Shown piece after piece: positions 5,933-12,407 of a stretch of DNA of 16,253 nucleotides. The DNA lies in the NCBI GenBank assembly GCA_017451975.1, contig JAFTNI010000092.1:1-16253 (forward strand), in the 5' to 3' direction. The notes under the pieces are model-generated. The model was given only the letters and a program-made list of their open reading frames with translations, ran no database searches and was not told the DNA's origin. Positions within the stretch are counted from its first letter, which is position 1; each line of letters opens with the position of its first letter. Source of the stretch: Clostridia bacterium (GTDB lineage: Bacteria; Bacillota; Clostridia; Oscillospirales; CAG-272). Position numbers and translations under genes: made by a program.

Positions 5933-5961
5933 ATTATATCAACTTCTGTGAATAAAATCAA
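5933..5961 (-). promoter_or_regulatory. Promoter of ptsH
   Basis: On the minus strand TTGATT (5961-5956), a 17-bp spacer and a perfect TATAAT (5938-5933). The predicted start near 5926 leaves a leader of about 60 bases before the ptsH ATG. Confidence 0.75.
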
Positions 5962-6007
5962 TACCTTTTTTAAAAATAGTGTATCGAAAACAGAGTTTTT
6001 TTGAAAA

Positions 6008-6568
6008 TTATTTTGCGTGGGAGTCCGCTTGAACGCCGTCGGCGTTATTAAACATATTGGAAGAGTTGTTTTCGCTTTCTTCCTCTTCTTCAATTTCCGT
6101 TATTTTCAAAACAGTAAATTCCATTTCTCGCATAGAGGTATAGAGCTTGAGCGTGCCGCCTTCTGAAAGCAGGAGCGTGCCGCCGAGGTAGAAGCCGTTT
6201 TCCGTTTTCGTGCATTCAAGCACTATAGTACCCGTAACGGTTTTTTTGCCCGGTACGGCGGCTTTTACAAGCTCGCCTTCCTCGTTGTATGCATACTGAA
6301 AATAATCTTCCGTTTCAAAAGCTTCAAGGTAGCCTACGAGGCTATCGTCGGCGGAGCTGTAGAGCTTTGCCTTTTCCTTAAGCGCAATGCTTTCCTCGGA
6401 AACGGGTGCCGCTTCAAATTCTATTTTAACCTCGTGTACCTCATCGCCCGTGCCGAAGATATTGTATACGCGGAGCGCGAGCGCCGCTATAACGGCAATT
6501 ATCGCTATAATGATAATTACGTCGGCAATATTGAAGCGGGGTGTATCGCTGTTGTTTTTCGTGTTCAC
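6008..6568 (-). CDS. DUF4330-like single-pass membrane protein
   Basis: I choose the GTG at 6568 (VNTKNNSDTPRF), since AAAGGGGG sits 8 bases upstream; the earlier in-frame ATG at 6652 would overlap the preceding gene and has no such site. The product is 186 residues. A short cytoplasmic N-terminus is followed by a strong membrane helix (FNIADVIIIIAIIAVIAALAL, about residues 12-32), then an extracellular beta-rich domain and an acidic tail (ITEIEEEEESENN). The R-F-N-I-x-D-hydrophobic start resembles DUF4330 proteins, and the gene follows a clearer DUF4330 member by 17 bases, so it is likely a divergent paralogue. It is the last gene of the murJ/ligase run. No biochemical function is known to me; a role in envelope polymer export or assembly is inferred from context. 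Confidence 0.75.
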   Translation of the reverse strand: MNTKNNSDTPRFNIADVIIIIAIIAVIAALALRVYNIFGTGDEVHEVKIEFEAAPVSEESIALKEKAKLYSSADDSLVGYLEAFETEDYFQYAYNEEGELVKAAVPGKKTVTGTIVLECTKTENGFYLGGTLLLSEGGTLKLYTSMREMEFTVLKITEIEEEEESENNSSNMFNNADGVQADSHAK

Positions 6569-6585
6569 TGTGGCAACCCCCTTTC

Positions 6586-7089
6586 TCAGTTTGTGCTGAA
6601 GGCCGTTATATGAGCCTGGACGGAAAAGTTCCCGAAGCGCAGAGGCACGCACGTGCCTACGGTTATGCGCTGGCGGTCTATATAAGCGATGCCGCGCTCA
6701 TCCATAGATGCCTTTGCGGTTATTGTGATATAAACGTCGTAAACGTCGCCGTATTCCTTTTTTATAACAGTGTAGCCATCGCCTGCGGCGTCTTTTTCTG
6801 CTTTATCTGTCCACACACCGGCTTTTTCCGTTTTGATTTTTGAAATTTTGCCTATATATTCGAGCGTGGAGGAGTTAAGCACGTGGCCGTCTGTTTCAAA
6901 TACGTTGAGGAAATCTTTATCGACGTTTTCAAGCAAAACGGTGTACGTTATGTTTTTCGTGCGGAGCTCCGATTGGAATTCATTATTTTCCTTGAAGGCG
7001 AAATATACCGTGCCCGCAATGAGCGCCAATATTATAAGCACCACGAAGGCGTCGATAAGGTTGAACCTGTTTTTCTTTTTGATATCCAT
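6586..7089 (-). CDS. DUF4330 domain membrane-anchored protein
   Basis: The product is 167 residues. It begins MDIKKKNRFNLIDAFVVLII, with a membrane helix at about 8-29 (N-terminus in the cytoplasm by the positive-inside rule). An extracellular domain follows, with the DUF4330 pattern of YTVLLENVDKDFLNV and a later EYIGKISKIKTEKAG block. This family is widespread in Clostridia, often beside polysaccharide genes, and has no assigned function. It sits 72 bases after the O-antigen-ligase-like gene, behind a candidate pseudoknot, and 17 bases before its probable paralogue. The ribosome binding site is poor (GGGAAAAGAG, rather far from the ATG), so translation may depend on the leader structure. 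Confidence 0.82.
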   Translation of the reverse strand: MDIKKKNRFNLIDAFVVLIILALIAGTVYFAFKENNEFQSELRTKNITYTVLLENVDKDFLNVFETDGHVLNSSTLEYIGKISKIKTEKAGVWTDKAEKDAAGDGYTVIKKEYGDVYDVYITITAKASMDERGIAYIDRQRITVGTCVPLRFGNFSVQAHITAFSTN

Positions 7090-7111
7090 AAAAAAGCGAA
7101 ATCTCTTTTCC

Positions 7112-7154
7112 CGGCGGAAATTTTTTCGCGCGTTTTCCCCGCCGAGGAAAACGC
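7112..7154 (-). promoter_or_regulatory. Candidate H-type RNA pseudoknot in the ligase-DUF4330 gap
   Basis: On the minus strand a perfect 9-bp stem, GCGTTTTCC (7154-7146) with GGAAAACGC (7138-7130), has the 7-base loop TCGGCGG. Loop bases CGGCGG (7144-7139) are exactly complementary to CCGCCG at 7117-7112, downstream of the stem across an A-rich 12-base connector. The layout is that of an H-type pseudoknot. It begins 8 bases after the ligase-like stop and ends 22 bases before the next ATG. Confidence 0.45.
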
Positions 7155-7161
7155 AAGGGTA

Positions 7162-9096
7162 TTATTCGTAGATGAATTTTCTTCTGTCGTTTTCCTTGCA
7201 GAGGTTCAGCACCGCCATGGCAAGGCCGAGCATAAGCCAGAAGAAAAGGTATACTCTGTAGTTATACCAGGCGTAATCGGTAAACGCCTGAATGAGAAAT
7301 GCGCATATGCCGCAGAGGAAGCCCACCGATATAGCGCGGCTGTCCTTGCCGGGCATTTTGCGGATGTATGCAAAAACGAGGCTGAGGTAAGAAAGGCAAA
7401 CCACCGCGAAAACCGCAAGCGAAAATACGCCTGTTTCAAGTATCATCTGAATATAGAGGCTGTGGGCGTGCGGCGCGGTTTCTGTGCCCGCAAGCGCATA
7501 CTGCGGAAAGACGGAGGAAAAGGCTTCCTCGCCTATACCTATGCCGAAAAGGCCTTTATCGGCTGCCATTTTCCATGCTCCGCGCCAAATATCCAGGCGG
7601 TATGCCGTGGAGGAATCTGAAACGTTGCCGATGCTCATTATTCTTTGCCACACGTTGCTTTCCAACGTGAAGGAAAGCGCGAGCGCTATGGCGGGAGAAA
7701 TGAGAATTATGCCGCCGAGAAAAGCGTGGCTTTTAAGAAGGATGAATATTACTGCGGCGAAAAGAATGCCGAGCCAAGCCCCGCGCGACCACGTGAGAAC
7801 AAGGCAGGAAACACCGAGCATGAAGGAAACGAAGAAAAGCGCGCGGTGGTTAAACCTTTTTGCGCAAAGGAACATTGCGAAAACTATGGGCAGAACCAGT
7901 ACCAGGTATTCGCCCAGCACGTTGGGGTTTCCGAAGGTGGAAACAGCGCGGCCGCGTATTCCGCTGAACATCTGCACGTCTTGCCACGTTTGCGATACGG
8001 CGCCGAAGAGATATTCGAAAATGCCGATGAACGAAACGAGCATGGAGGAAGCCGCAAGGCTGCGCGCGCAGGAGAGTATGAGCGTTTCCGTACGCACCAC
8101 GTTTTTTACTATAAAGTACATTACAAGGAAGCAGACGTACACGAGCATTTTCGGTGCAGACGAAGCAAAGTCTACGGAAACTACACCGCCCGAAATTATG
8201 AAAACGCCGAACACGGCAACGAAGAGGTCCAGCCCCTCGAATTTCATAATTCGCTTTCTTCTGCAGCATTTGAAGAAGAAGGAAAGAGCCGTGGAAACAG
8301 CGAGGAAAACGAGCGCCATGGTTTTAAGGAAGGGCAGGGCGAATATCATGCCTATAACACCCGCCTCGGGCGAGTGAAGCACTAGCACGAAAAGTATGGC
8401 TATGCCGAGTATTACCGCAACGGTGGAGGGCGGCACCCAAAGCGCTATGCCGCCGAGCAGAATGCCCAGAAGCGCGGCAACGCCCGCGCTCATGCCCGTG
8501 CGGCTATCGTAATCGGAAACGGGAATTTTTCTTATCGCGAAGAAATCGAAAAGTATGAAGCCCACAAAAAGGCTTTCGTTAACGGCGCGTATAAGCGGCT
8601 TTTTCGAAAATATGAAAAGTATGGCGACGACGATGAAAACAAGCGACGTCATAAGAGGGTTAATGATATCGAGTATGCCCGAAAACGAAATTTTCGTTAT
8701 GGAAAAGGCGAAGTTTTCGAGAATGAGCATAAGCGCCGAGGTAAAGCCGAAGGTAAGGCCGAACACGGCAAGAACGTTAAGCGGGCAGGCAAGAAACGAC
8801 CATTTGATTTTATCTATCACAAGCGATAAATTGCTTTCGTCGTAAAGCCTTGAAATGCGCAGGGTAAAGGAGCTTTGCGGGTTTTCGTATTTATCGGGCA
8901 GAAAGCGCCTTACTATTTTAGATGCCATAAGCTTTTCCGATATCCACTCGTACGAGGTGAAAACCGCGGCGGAAATACTGCTTGCTATTTTTTTATAGAG
9001 AGCCGAGGTAAACGAGCAGAGCGAGGAAACTATAAGGCTTTTAAGAAAAAAATCTACAAACGCGCTGTGGGAAGATTTTTTTGTTTTTTTCTGCAT
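7162..9096 (-). CDS. O-antigen ligase/polymerase-like (Wzy_C) polytopic membrane protein
   Basis: The product is 644 residues with about a dozen hydrophobic segments. Motifs of the O-antigen ligase/Wzy superfamily (GT-C-like enzymes that join polyprenyl-linked glycans outside the membrane) are TFGNPNVLGEY at 387-397, LTWSRGAWLG at 434-443, an extracellular loop with STAYRLDIWRGAWKM and HAHSLYIQMILETG (543-556, with the conserved His), and TDYAWYNYR at 606-614. It is longer than the usual 400-450 residues: the first 100 residues form a basic, mostly soluble extension. As Firmicutes lack lipopolysaccharide, the substrate is probably a capsular, teichuronic-type or other wall polymer (inferred). 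RBS GAGGTGA overlaps the murJ stop, 9 bases between the genes. Confidence 0.85.
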   Translation of the reverse strand: MQKKTKKSSHSAFVDFFLKSLIVSSLCSFTSALYKKIASSISAAVFTSYEWISEKLMASKIVRRFLPDKYENPQSSFTLRISRLYDESNLSLVIDKIKWSFLACPLNVLAVFGLTFGFTSALMLILENFAFSITKISFSGILDIINPLMTSLVFIVVAILFIFSKKPLIRAVNESLFVGFILFDFFAIRKIPVSDYDSRTGMSAGVAALLGILLGGIALWVPPSTVAVILGIAILFVLVLHSPEAGVIGMIFALPFLKTMALVFLAVSTALSFFFKCCRRKRIMKFEGLDLFVAVFGVFIISGGVVSVDFASSAPKMLVYVCFLVMYFIVKNVVRTETLILSCARSLAASSMLVSFIGIFEYLFGAVSQTWQDVQMFSGIRGRAVSTFGNPNVLGEYLVLVLPIVFAMFLCAKRFNHRALFFVSFMLGVSCLVLTWSRGAWLGILFAAVIFILLKSHAFLGGIILISPAIALALSFTLESNVWQRIMSIGNVSDSSTAYRLDIWRGAWKMAADKGLFGIGIGEEAFSSVFPQYALAGTETAPHAHSLYIQMILETGVFSLAVFAVVCLSYLSLVFAYIRKMPGKDSRAISVGFLCGICAFLIQAFTDYAWYNYRVYLFFWLMLGLAMAVLNLCKENDRRKFIYE

Positions 9097-9105
9097 TTAT
9101 AAAAT

Positions 9106-10632
9106 TCACCTCTTTCTTTTGCGTAATTGATTTGGGCGCAAAAACCCAATATAGTATATATATAAATATACCACAATTCCAATGGTAAAAACAATAGTTA
9201 TTTTTAAAAAAATTGAAATAGATGGCGCAACTTGTGAAAAAAACGGCAAATTTTGCGCCAAAAGCGACATAACCGCAAAGCAAAGCGCAGAGCAAAGCAC
9301 CAAAAACGGCGTTTTTGCAAGCGCGTTTACACCAAAATGCTTCTTTGCTGCGAAAATGAGAAAGAGCGCGTGCGCCCACTGCGAGGCGGCAAGGGCGGCG
9401 CATATGCCTGTAAGCCCGCCGTGCGCGGCAAGAAAAAGCGCACCCGAGGGAAAAAGCACCGCAAGCGCGGTAAGTGAGGCTGAAACAGGTGCCTTCGTTT
9501 TGCCTGCGGCGCAGAATGCGCGGTAGAGTATTTCCGAAACGGCAAAGGCGGGTATGGCGGGGGAAAGCGCAAGCAGAGCGCGGGCGCAGGCGTGCGCGGC
9601 GTCTGCCGAAAAATTGCCGTGAGCGTAAAGGAGCGAAACTGCGTCGCCCGCCAGCACCGCCACGGCGCAGAAAACGGGGAAAGCCACGGTGAGCGCTGAA
9701 AAAACCGCTTTTTGCACCTCTTTTGCAAAAAGCGGCAGGTTGCCCTCTGCGTAAAGCGCAGCAAGCGCGGGGAAAACATAATTGCCCACGCCATATACCG
9801 CCACGCCCGCGGCGATGGTATATATACCGCTTGCGTAATCGTAAAGCACGAGCGCCGCATCGGAAACAAAGGAGCAAAAAAACGCGGCGGCAAGCGCGGA
9901 AGCGGGCGCAAGCCAAGAGCACGCCATTACGCGCGGCGCGCGCAAAACCGCCTTGCGCAGCAAAGGGGTTCTGAAACCGAGCTGCGGCAGGGGGAAGCGC
10001 CCCTTTAAAATAAGCGGCAGCGCAAGCGAAAAAAACTGCAATCCCCACGAAAAAACGTATGCCAATGAAAGCCCGTATACGGAAAAGCGCGCCCCCGAAA
10101 AGAGCAGGTAGGCTATTATAAAAAGGTTGGAAAACGCGCTTACGGCAGCGGGCAGAATAAAGCCCCCGTGCGATTGCATAAGCCCCGAAAGGGTATATAC
10201 CCCTGCGGCAAAAACGGTGGAGGGGAACATTATGCGCAGAAGGCGCGCGGAAAGACGCGCGGTTTCTGCGCCCAGGCTCGGCGCGGTAATAGCCATAACC
10301 TGCGGTGCAAAAAGGGCGCCTGCAAGCGCAAGCGCCGAGGCGGCGGCAAGGCAAGCACCGAAAAAAGCGCGGGCAAAGCTGCGCGCGCACTGCACGCCCT
10401 TCTGCCTTGCTTCGCCGTAAAGCGGAATAAATGTGCCCGCTATGGCGGCAGAGAAGAGAAGGTCGAAAACCGCGCCGGGTATTTTGGAAGCCGCGGCAAA
10501 CGCCGCGGCTTCTGGTAAATCTCCAAGTGTCCATGCCAAAAGCATACTGCGGCAAAGCCCCAGCGCTTTTGAAAACAACGTTGATGCAATCATGGCGAAA
10601 AGTGTAAGGTGGCTTTTGCCTTTTTCGCTCAT
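9106..10632 (-). CDS. murJ: MurJ-type lipid II flippase (MVF family)
   Basis: The product is 508 residues from the ATG at 10632, which has AAAGGAGGTG 4 bases before it. Longer in-frame starts lie inside trmD and are rejected. MurJ moves lipid-linked peptidoglycan precursor across the membrane. About 14 membrane segments are visible. Family features are SKALGLCRSMLLAWTLG at 21-37, KIPGAVFDLLFSAAIAGTFIPLYGE at about 50-74, FPSTVFAAGVYTLSGLMQ and the C-terminal-half block YAHGNFSADA followed by PAFAVSEILYRAFCA. Sequence cannot separate a true lipid II flippase from a paralogous flippase for another polyprenyl-linked glycan, and the adjoining ligase-like gene makes the second option realistic. 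It is 17 bases after trmD. Confidence 0.85.
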   Translation of the reverse strand: MSEKGKSHLTLFAMIASTLFSKALGLCRSMLLAWTLGDLPEAAAFAAASKIPGAVFDLLFSAAIAGTFIPLYGEARQKGVQCARSFARAFFGACLAAASALALAGALFAPQVMAITAPSLGAETARLSARLLRIMFPSTVFAAGVYTLSGLMQSHGGFILPAAVSAFSNLFIIAYLLFSGARFSVYGLSLAYVFSWGLQFFSLALPLILKGRFPLPQLGFRTPLLRKAVLRAPRVMACSWLAPASALAAAFFCSFVSDAALVLYDYASGIYTIAAGVAVYGVGNYVFPALAALYAEGNLPLFAKEVQKAVFSALTVAFPVFCAVAVLAGDAVSLLYAHGNFSADAAHACARALLALSPAIPAFAVSEILYRAFCAAGKTKAPVSASLTALAVLFPSGALFLAAHGGLTGICAALAASQWAHALFLIFAAKKHFGVNALAKTPFLVLCSALCFAVMSLLAQNLPFFSQVAPSISIFLKITIVFTIGIVVYLYIYYIGFLRPNQLRKRKR

Positions 10633-10649
10633 GCGGCACCTCCTTTGGG

Positions 10650-11339
10650 TTATTTCTGCTTTTTCTTGCGCTCTTCGGTAAGGCGATGCGCCTCTTCCTC
10701 GCGCCATTTTTCTATATTGGCGTGGTGGCCGCTTAAGAGTATATCGGGAACCTTGCGCCCGCGCCATTCCACGGGGCGGGTGTATTGCGGATATTCAAGC
10801 GTTTCGCAGTCGGAAAAGCTTTCTTTTTCGTAGCATTCCGCGTTTGAAAGCACGCCGTCTATCATGCGCGAAACGCAGTCTACAAGCACGCAAGCGGGTA
10901 TTTCGCCGCCCGTAAGCACGTAGTTGCCTATGGAAATTTCCTCGTCTACTATTTCGTCCAACAAGCGCTGGTCAACGCCCTCGTAGTGGCCGCAGAGTAT
11001 AACGAGGTTATCGTAATCTCTCGCAAGCTCCATCGCCTTCGCCTGGGAAAGCACCTCGCCCTTGGGCGACATATATATAACGCGGCGCTTTGTGCAGGGG
11101 TTTACCTCGGGCGCGGTTATCGCTGTGTAGCAATCGTAGATAGGCACGGGGCTCATAAGCATGCCCATGCCGCCGCCGTAGGGCGTATCGTCAACGCGGC
11201 GGTGCTTATCCTTGGAATAATCGCGTATATTGTGCGCGTGAACCTCTATAGCGCCCGCTTTCTGCGCCCTGCCTATAATGCTTTCGGAAAGCACGCCCGA
11301 AACGAGCTCGGGGAAAAGTGTCATAATATCGAAGCGCAT
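10650..11339 (-). CDS. trmD: tRNA (guanine37-N1)-methyltransferase TrmD
   Basis: The product is 229 residues. TrmD is a SPOUT-class dimer that methylates G37 next to the anticodon and prevents +1 frameshifting. The N-terminus MRFDIMTLFPELV is canonical, as are DTPYGGGMGMLM at 51-62, the SAM-binding knot LCGHYEGVDQR at 115-125 followed by ISIGNYVLTGGE at 135-146, and the C-terminal RPVEWRGRKVPDILLSGHH block. RBS GAGGTGGG lies just before the ATG and overlaps the spacing after rimM (11 bases). The rimM-trmD order is conserved widely. Unusual here is that murJ and envelope genes follow, with no rplS. Confidence 0.97.
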   Translation of the reverse strand: MRFDIMTLFPELVSGVLSESIIGRAQKAGAIEVHAHNIRDYSKDKHRRVDDTPYGGGMGMLMSPVPIYDCYTAITAPEVNPCTKRRVIYMSPKGEVLSQAKAMELARDYDNLVILCGHYEGVDQRLLDEIVDEEISIGNYVLTGGEIPACVLVDCVSRMIDGVLSNAECYEKESFSDCETLEYPQYTRPVEWRGRKVPDILLSGHHANIEKWREEEAHRLTEERKKKQK

Positions 11340-11350
11340 TTTCCCACCTC

Positions 11351-11860
11351 TTATTCAAAAAAGCCGTCGATAGGCGTGATAAAAATACCTTTTTCCGTGT
11401 CACGCTCAGCTATAAACGCGGGCACGTTGGGTATAAGCACCTTTGTGCCGTCCTCGCGCGTGATTTCGTAAACCTCCTGGCAGGTATACTGCAAAACATC
11501 TGTAAGCTCGCCGTAAACCGTGCCTGTGTTTTTATCTATAACGGGCAAGCCGAGGATATCGCAAATAAGCACGGCATCCTCGGGCACGTTGAGGTCCTCG
11601 CGCTTTACGAAAAGCACTTTGTTTTTATATTTTACCGCATCTTCCACGGTTTTAATCCCCGAAAGGGCGCAAAGTATAAAATTACCGTTTATAATACGCG
11701 CTCTTTCAACGGTGAATTCCGTTTTATCTGCGAGATATACGCGTGTAAGCGCGCAAAAATCCTCGGGGCTGTCGCACCAGGGGTCTATTTTGACCTCGCC
11801 GCGCACGCCGTGCGTGTTGATGATCTTGCCGATTTCGAGAAACTGTTTCTTTTCTGCCAT
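11351..11860 (-). CDS. rimM: Ribosome maturation factor RimM
   Basis: The product is 169 residues from the ATG at 11860; the longer in-frame start runs into the rpsU terminator and is rejected. RimM binds S19 in the 30S head and assists late 16S rRNA processing. The N-terminal domain has the signature FLEIGKIINTHGVRGEVKI (7-25); the C-terminal PRC-barrel part is visible as GTVYGELTDVLQY and the ending ITPIDGFFE. A modest site AAAGGAA precedes the ATG. No convincing promoter is seen in the 60 bases between the rpsU terminator and this gene, so it may depend on read-through from the strong rpsU promoter. Confidence 0.95.
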   Translation of the reverse strand: MAEKKQFLEIGKIINTHGVRGEVKIDPWCDSPEDFCALTRVYLADKTEFTVERARIINGNFILCALSGIKTVEDAVKYKNKVLFVKREDLNVPEDAVLICDILGLPVIDKNTGTVYGELTDVLQYTCQEVYEITREDGTKVLIPNVPAFIAERDTEKGIFITPIDGFFE

Positions 11861-11920
11861 AGCAAATTCCTTTTCTTTGTGGTTATATATTTTTTGCGGG
11901 GGCTTTGCCGCGTGTGAATT

Positions 11921-11964
11921 CAAAATAAAAAATAAAGCCTTGTGAAGCTTTTCGCTCCACAAGG
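11921..11964 (-). terminator. Rho-independent terminator of rpsU
   Basis: On the minus strand CCTTGTGGAGC (11964-11954) pairs with GCTTCACAAGG (11948-11938), an 11-bp stem with one G-U pair and loop GAAAA. It is followed by CTTTATTTTTTATTTTG. It lies 17 bases after the rpsU stop. Confidence 0.85.
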
Positions 11965-11981
11965 CACACTTTTAGCTGCAA

Positions 11982-12161
11982 TCAGCTTTTGAATTTGCGC
12001 TTTCTTGCTGCTTCAGATTTCTTTTTGCGTTTTACGCTGGGTTTTTCGTAATGTTCTTTTTTCTTAACCTCTGCAATTTTGCCATCACGAGCAACCTGTC
12101 TTTTAAATCTGCGAAGAGCGCTGTCAAGCGATTCGTTTTCTTTAACTCTTACTTCTGCCAT
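11982..12161 (-). CDS. rpsU: 30S ribosomal protein S21
   Basis: Translated by hand, this short gene encodes 59 residues, starting MAEVRVKENESLDSALRRF and ending in a very basic tail (KRKKKSEAARKRKFKS), the standard S21 pattern. S21 sits on the 30S platform near the anti-Shine-Dalgarno end of 16S rRNA and helps initiation. GGGGAGGG lies 7 bases before the ATG. It has a consensus promoter, a 5' hairpin in its leader and a strong terminator, fitting a highly expressed, mainly monocistronic unit. In many Firmicutes rpsU neighbours yqeY; here it precedes rimM-trmD, a place often held by rpsP and a KH-domain gene. Identification is secure. Confidence 0.96.
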   Translation of the reverse strand: MAEVRVKENESLDSALRRFKRQVARDGKIAEVKKKEHYEKPSVKRKKKSEAARKRKFKS

Positions 12162-12193
12162 CTATAATCCCTCCCCTCGCATCTGAAAAATGC

Positions 12194-12214
12194 AAGAGAA
12201 TCTAAAATTCTCTT
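12194..12214 (-). promoter_or_regulatory. 5' leader hairpin of the rpsU transcript
   Basis: On the minus strand AAGAGAAT (12214-12207), loop TTTAG, ATTCTCTT (12201-12194): a perfect 8-bp stem starting within a base or two of the predicted transcription start. A 5'-terminal stem commonly protects mRNA from 5'-end-dependent decay. A weak attenuator (GCATTTTT follows) is the alternative. Confidence 0.5.
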
Positions 12215-12219
12215 TTGCC

Positions 12220-12248
12220 ATTATACACAATTTACTTTAATATGTCAA
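12220..12248 (-). promoter_or_regulatory. Consensus promoter of rpsU
   Basis: On the minus strand a perfect TTGACA (12248-12243), 17-bp spacer and perfect TATAAT (12225-12220). It is the best vegetative promoter in the window. The predicted start is near 12213. Confidence 0.92.
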
Positions 12249-12300
12249 GGGGGAAAGTATATTTTTTTCAAAATAAATGCAAAAAACTTTGTCGCGCAGA

Positions 12301-12352
12301 GGCGGGCGCGCATAAAATGTCGGTGAAACGGCATTATTTCAGCGCCCGCGCC
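12301..12352. repeat. GC-rich extended hairpin upstream of the ATPase gene
   Basis: GCGGGCGC (12302-12309) pairs with GCGCCCGC (12342-12349), and inside it AATGTCG (12316-12322) pairs with CGGCATT (12329-12335) around loop GTGAAA. There is no T-run after it. It lies in the divergent rpsU/ATPase spacer, 56 bases before the ATPase ATG, and could be leader RNA structure or a small palindromic repeat. Confidence 0.4.
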
Positions 12353-12407
12353 GCCGCGCGTGCGCGTTTCAAAAATAAACAAAAAACGCGGCGGAGAAGG
12401 AATTTTT

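Noticed and set aside
5893..6093. 66-residue minus-strand frame between ptsH and the DUF4330-like gene
   Set aside because: Overlaps the ptsH promoter and the end of the preceding gene, with no ribosome binding site or recognisable features.
6008..6652. Longer start for the second DUF4330-like gene
   Set aside because: It overlaps the preceding gene by 67 bases with no ribosome binding site; GTG at 6568 has AAAGGGGG at good distance.
6883..8385. Long plus-strand frames opposite the ligase-like gene
   Set aside because: Low-hydrophobicity antisense readings with no ribosome binding sites or motifs; the minus-strand frame has O-antigen ligase signatures and membrane helices.
9041..10639. 532-residue minus-strand frame across murJ
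   Set aside because: Arg/Cys-rich composition typical of an out-of-frame reading of a GC-rich gene; murJ in the other frame shows clear family motifs.
9106..10767. Longer murJ start inside trmD
   Set aside because: The extra 45 residues are an Arg-rich shadow of trmD; the ATG at 10632 has a strong AAAGGAGGTG site in the intergenic gap.
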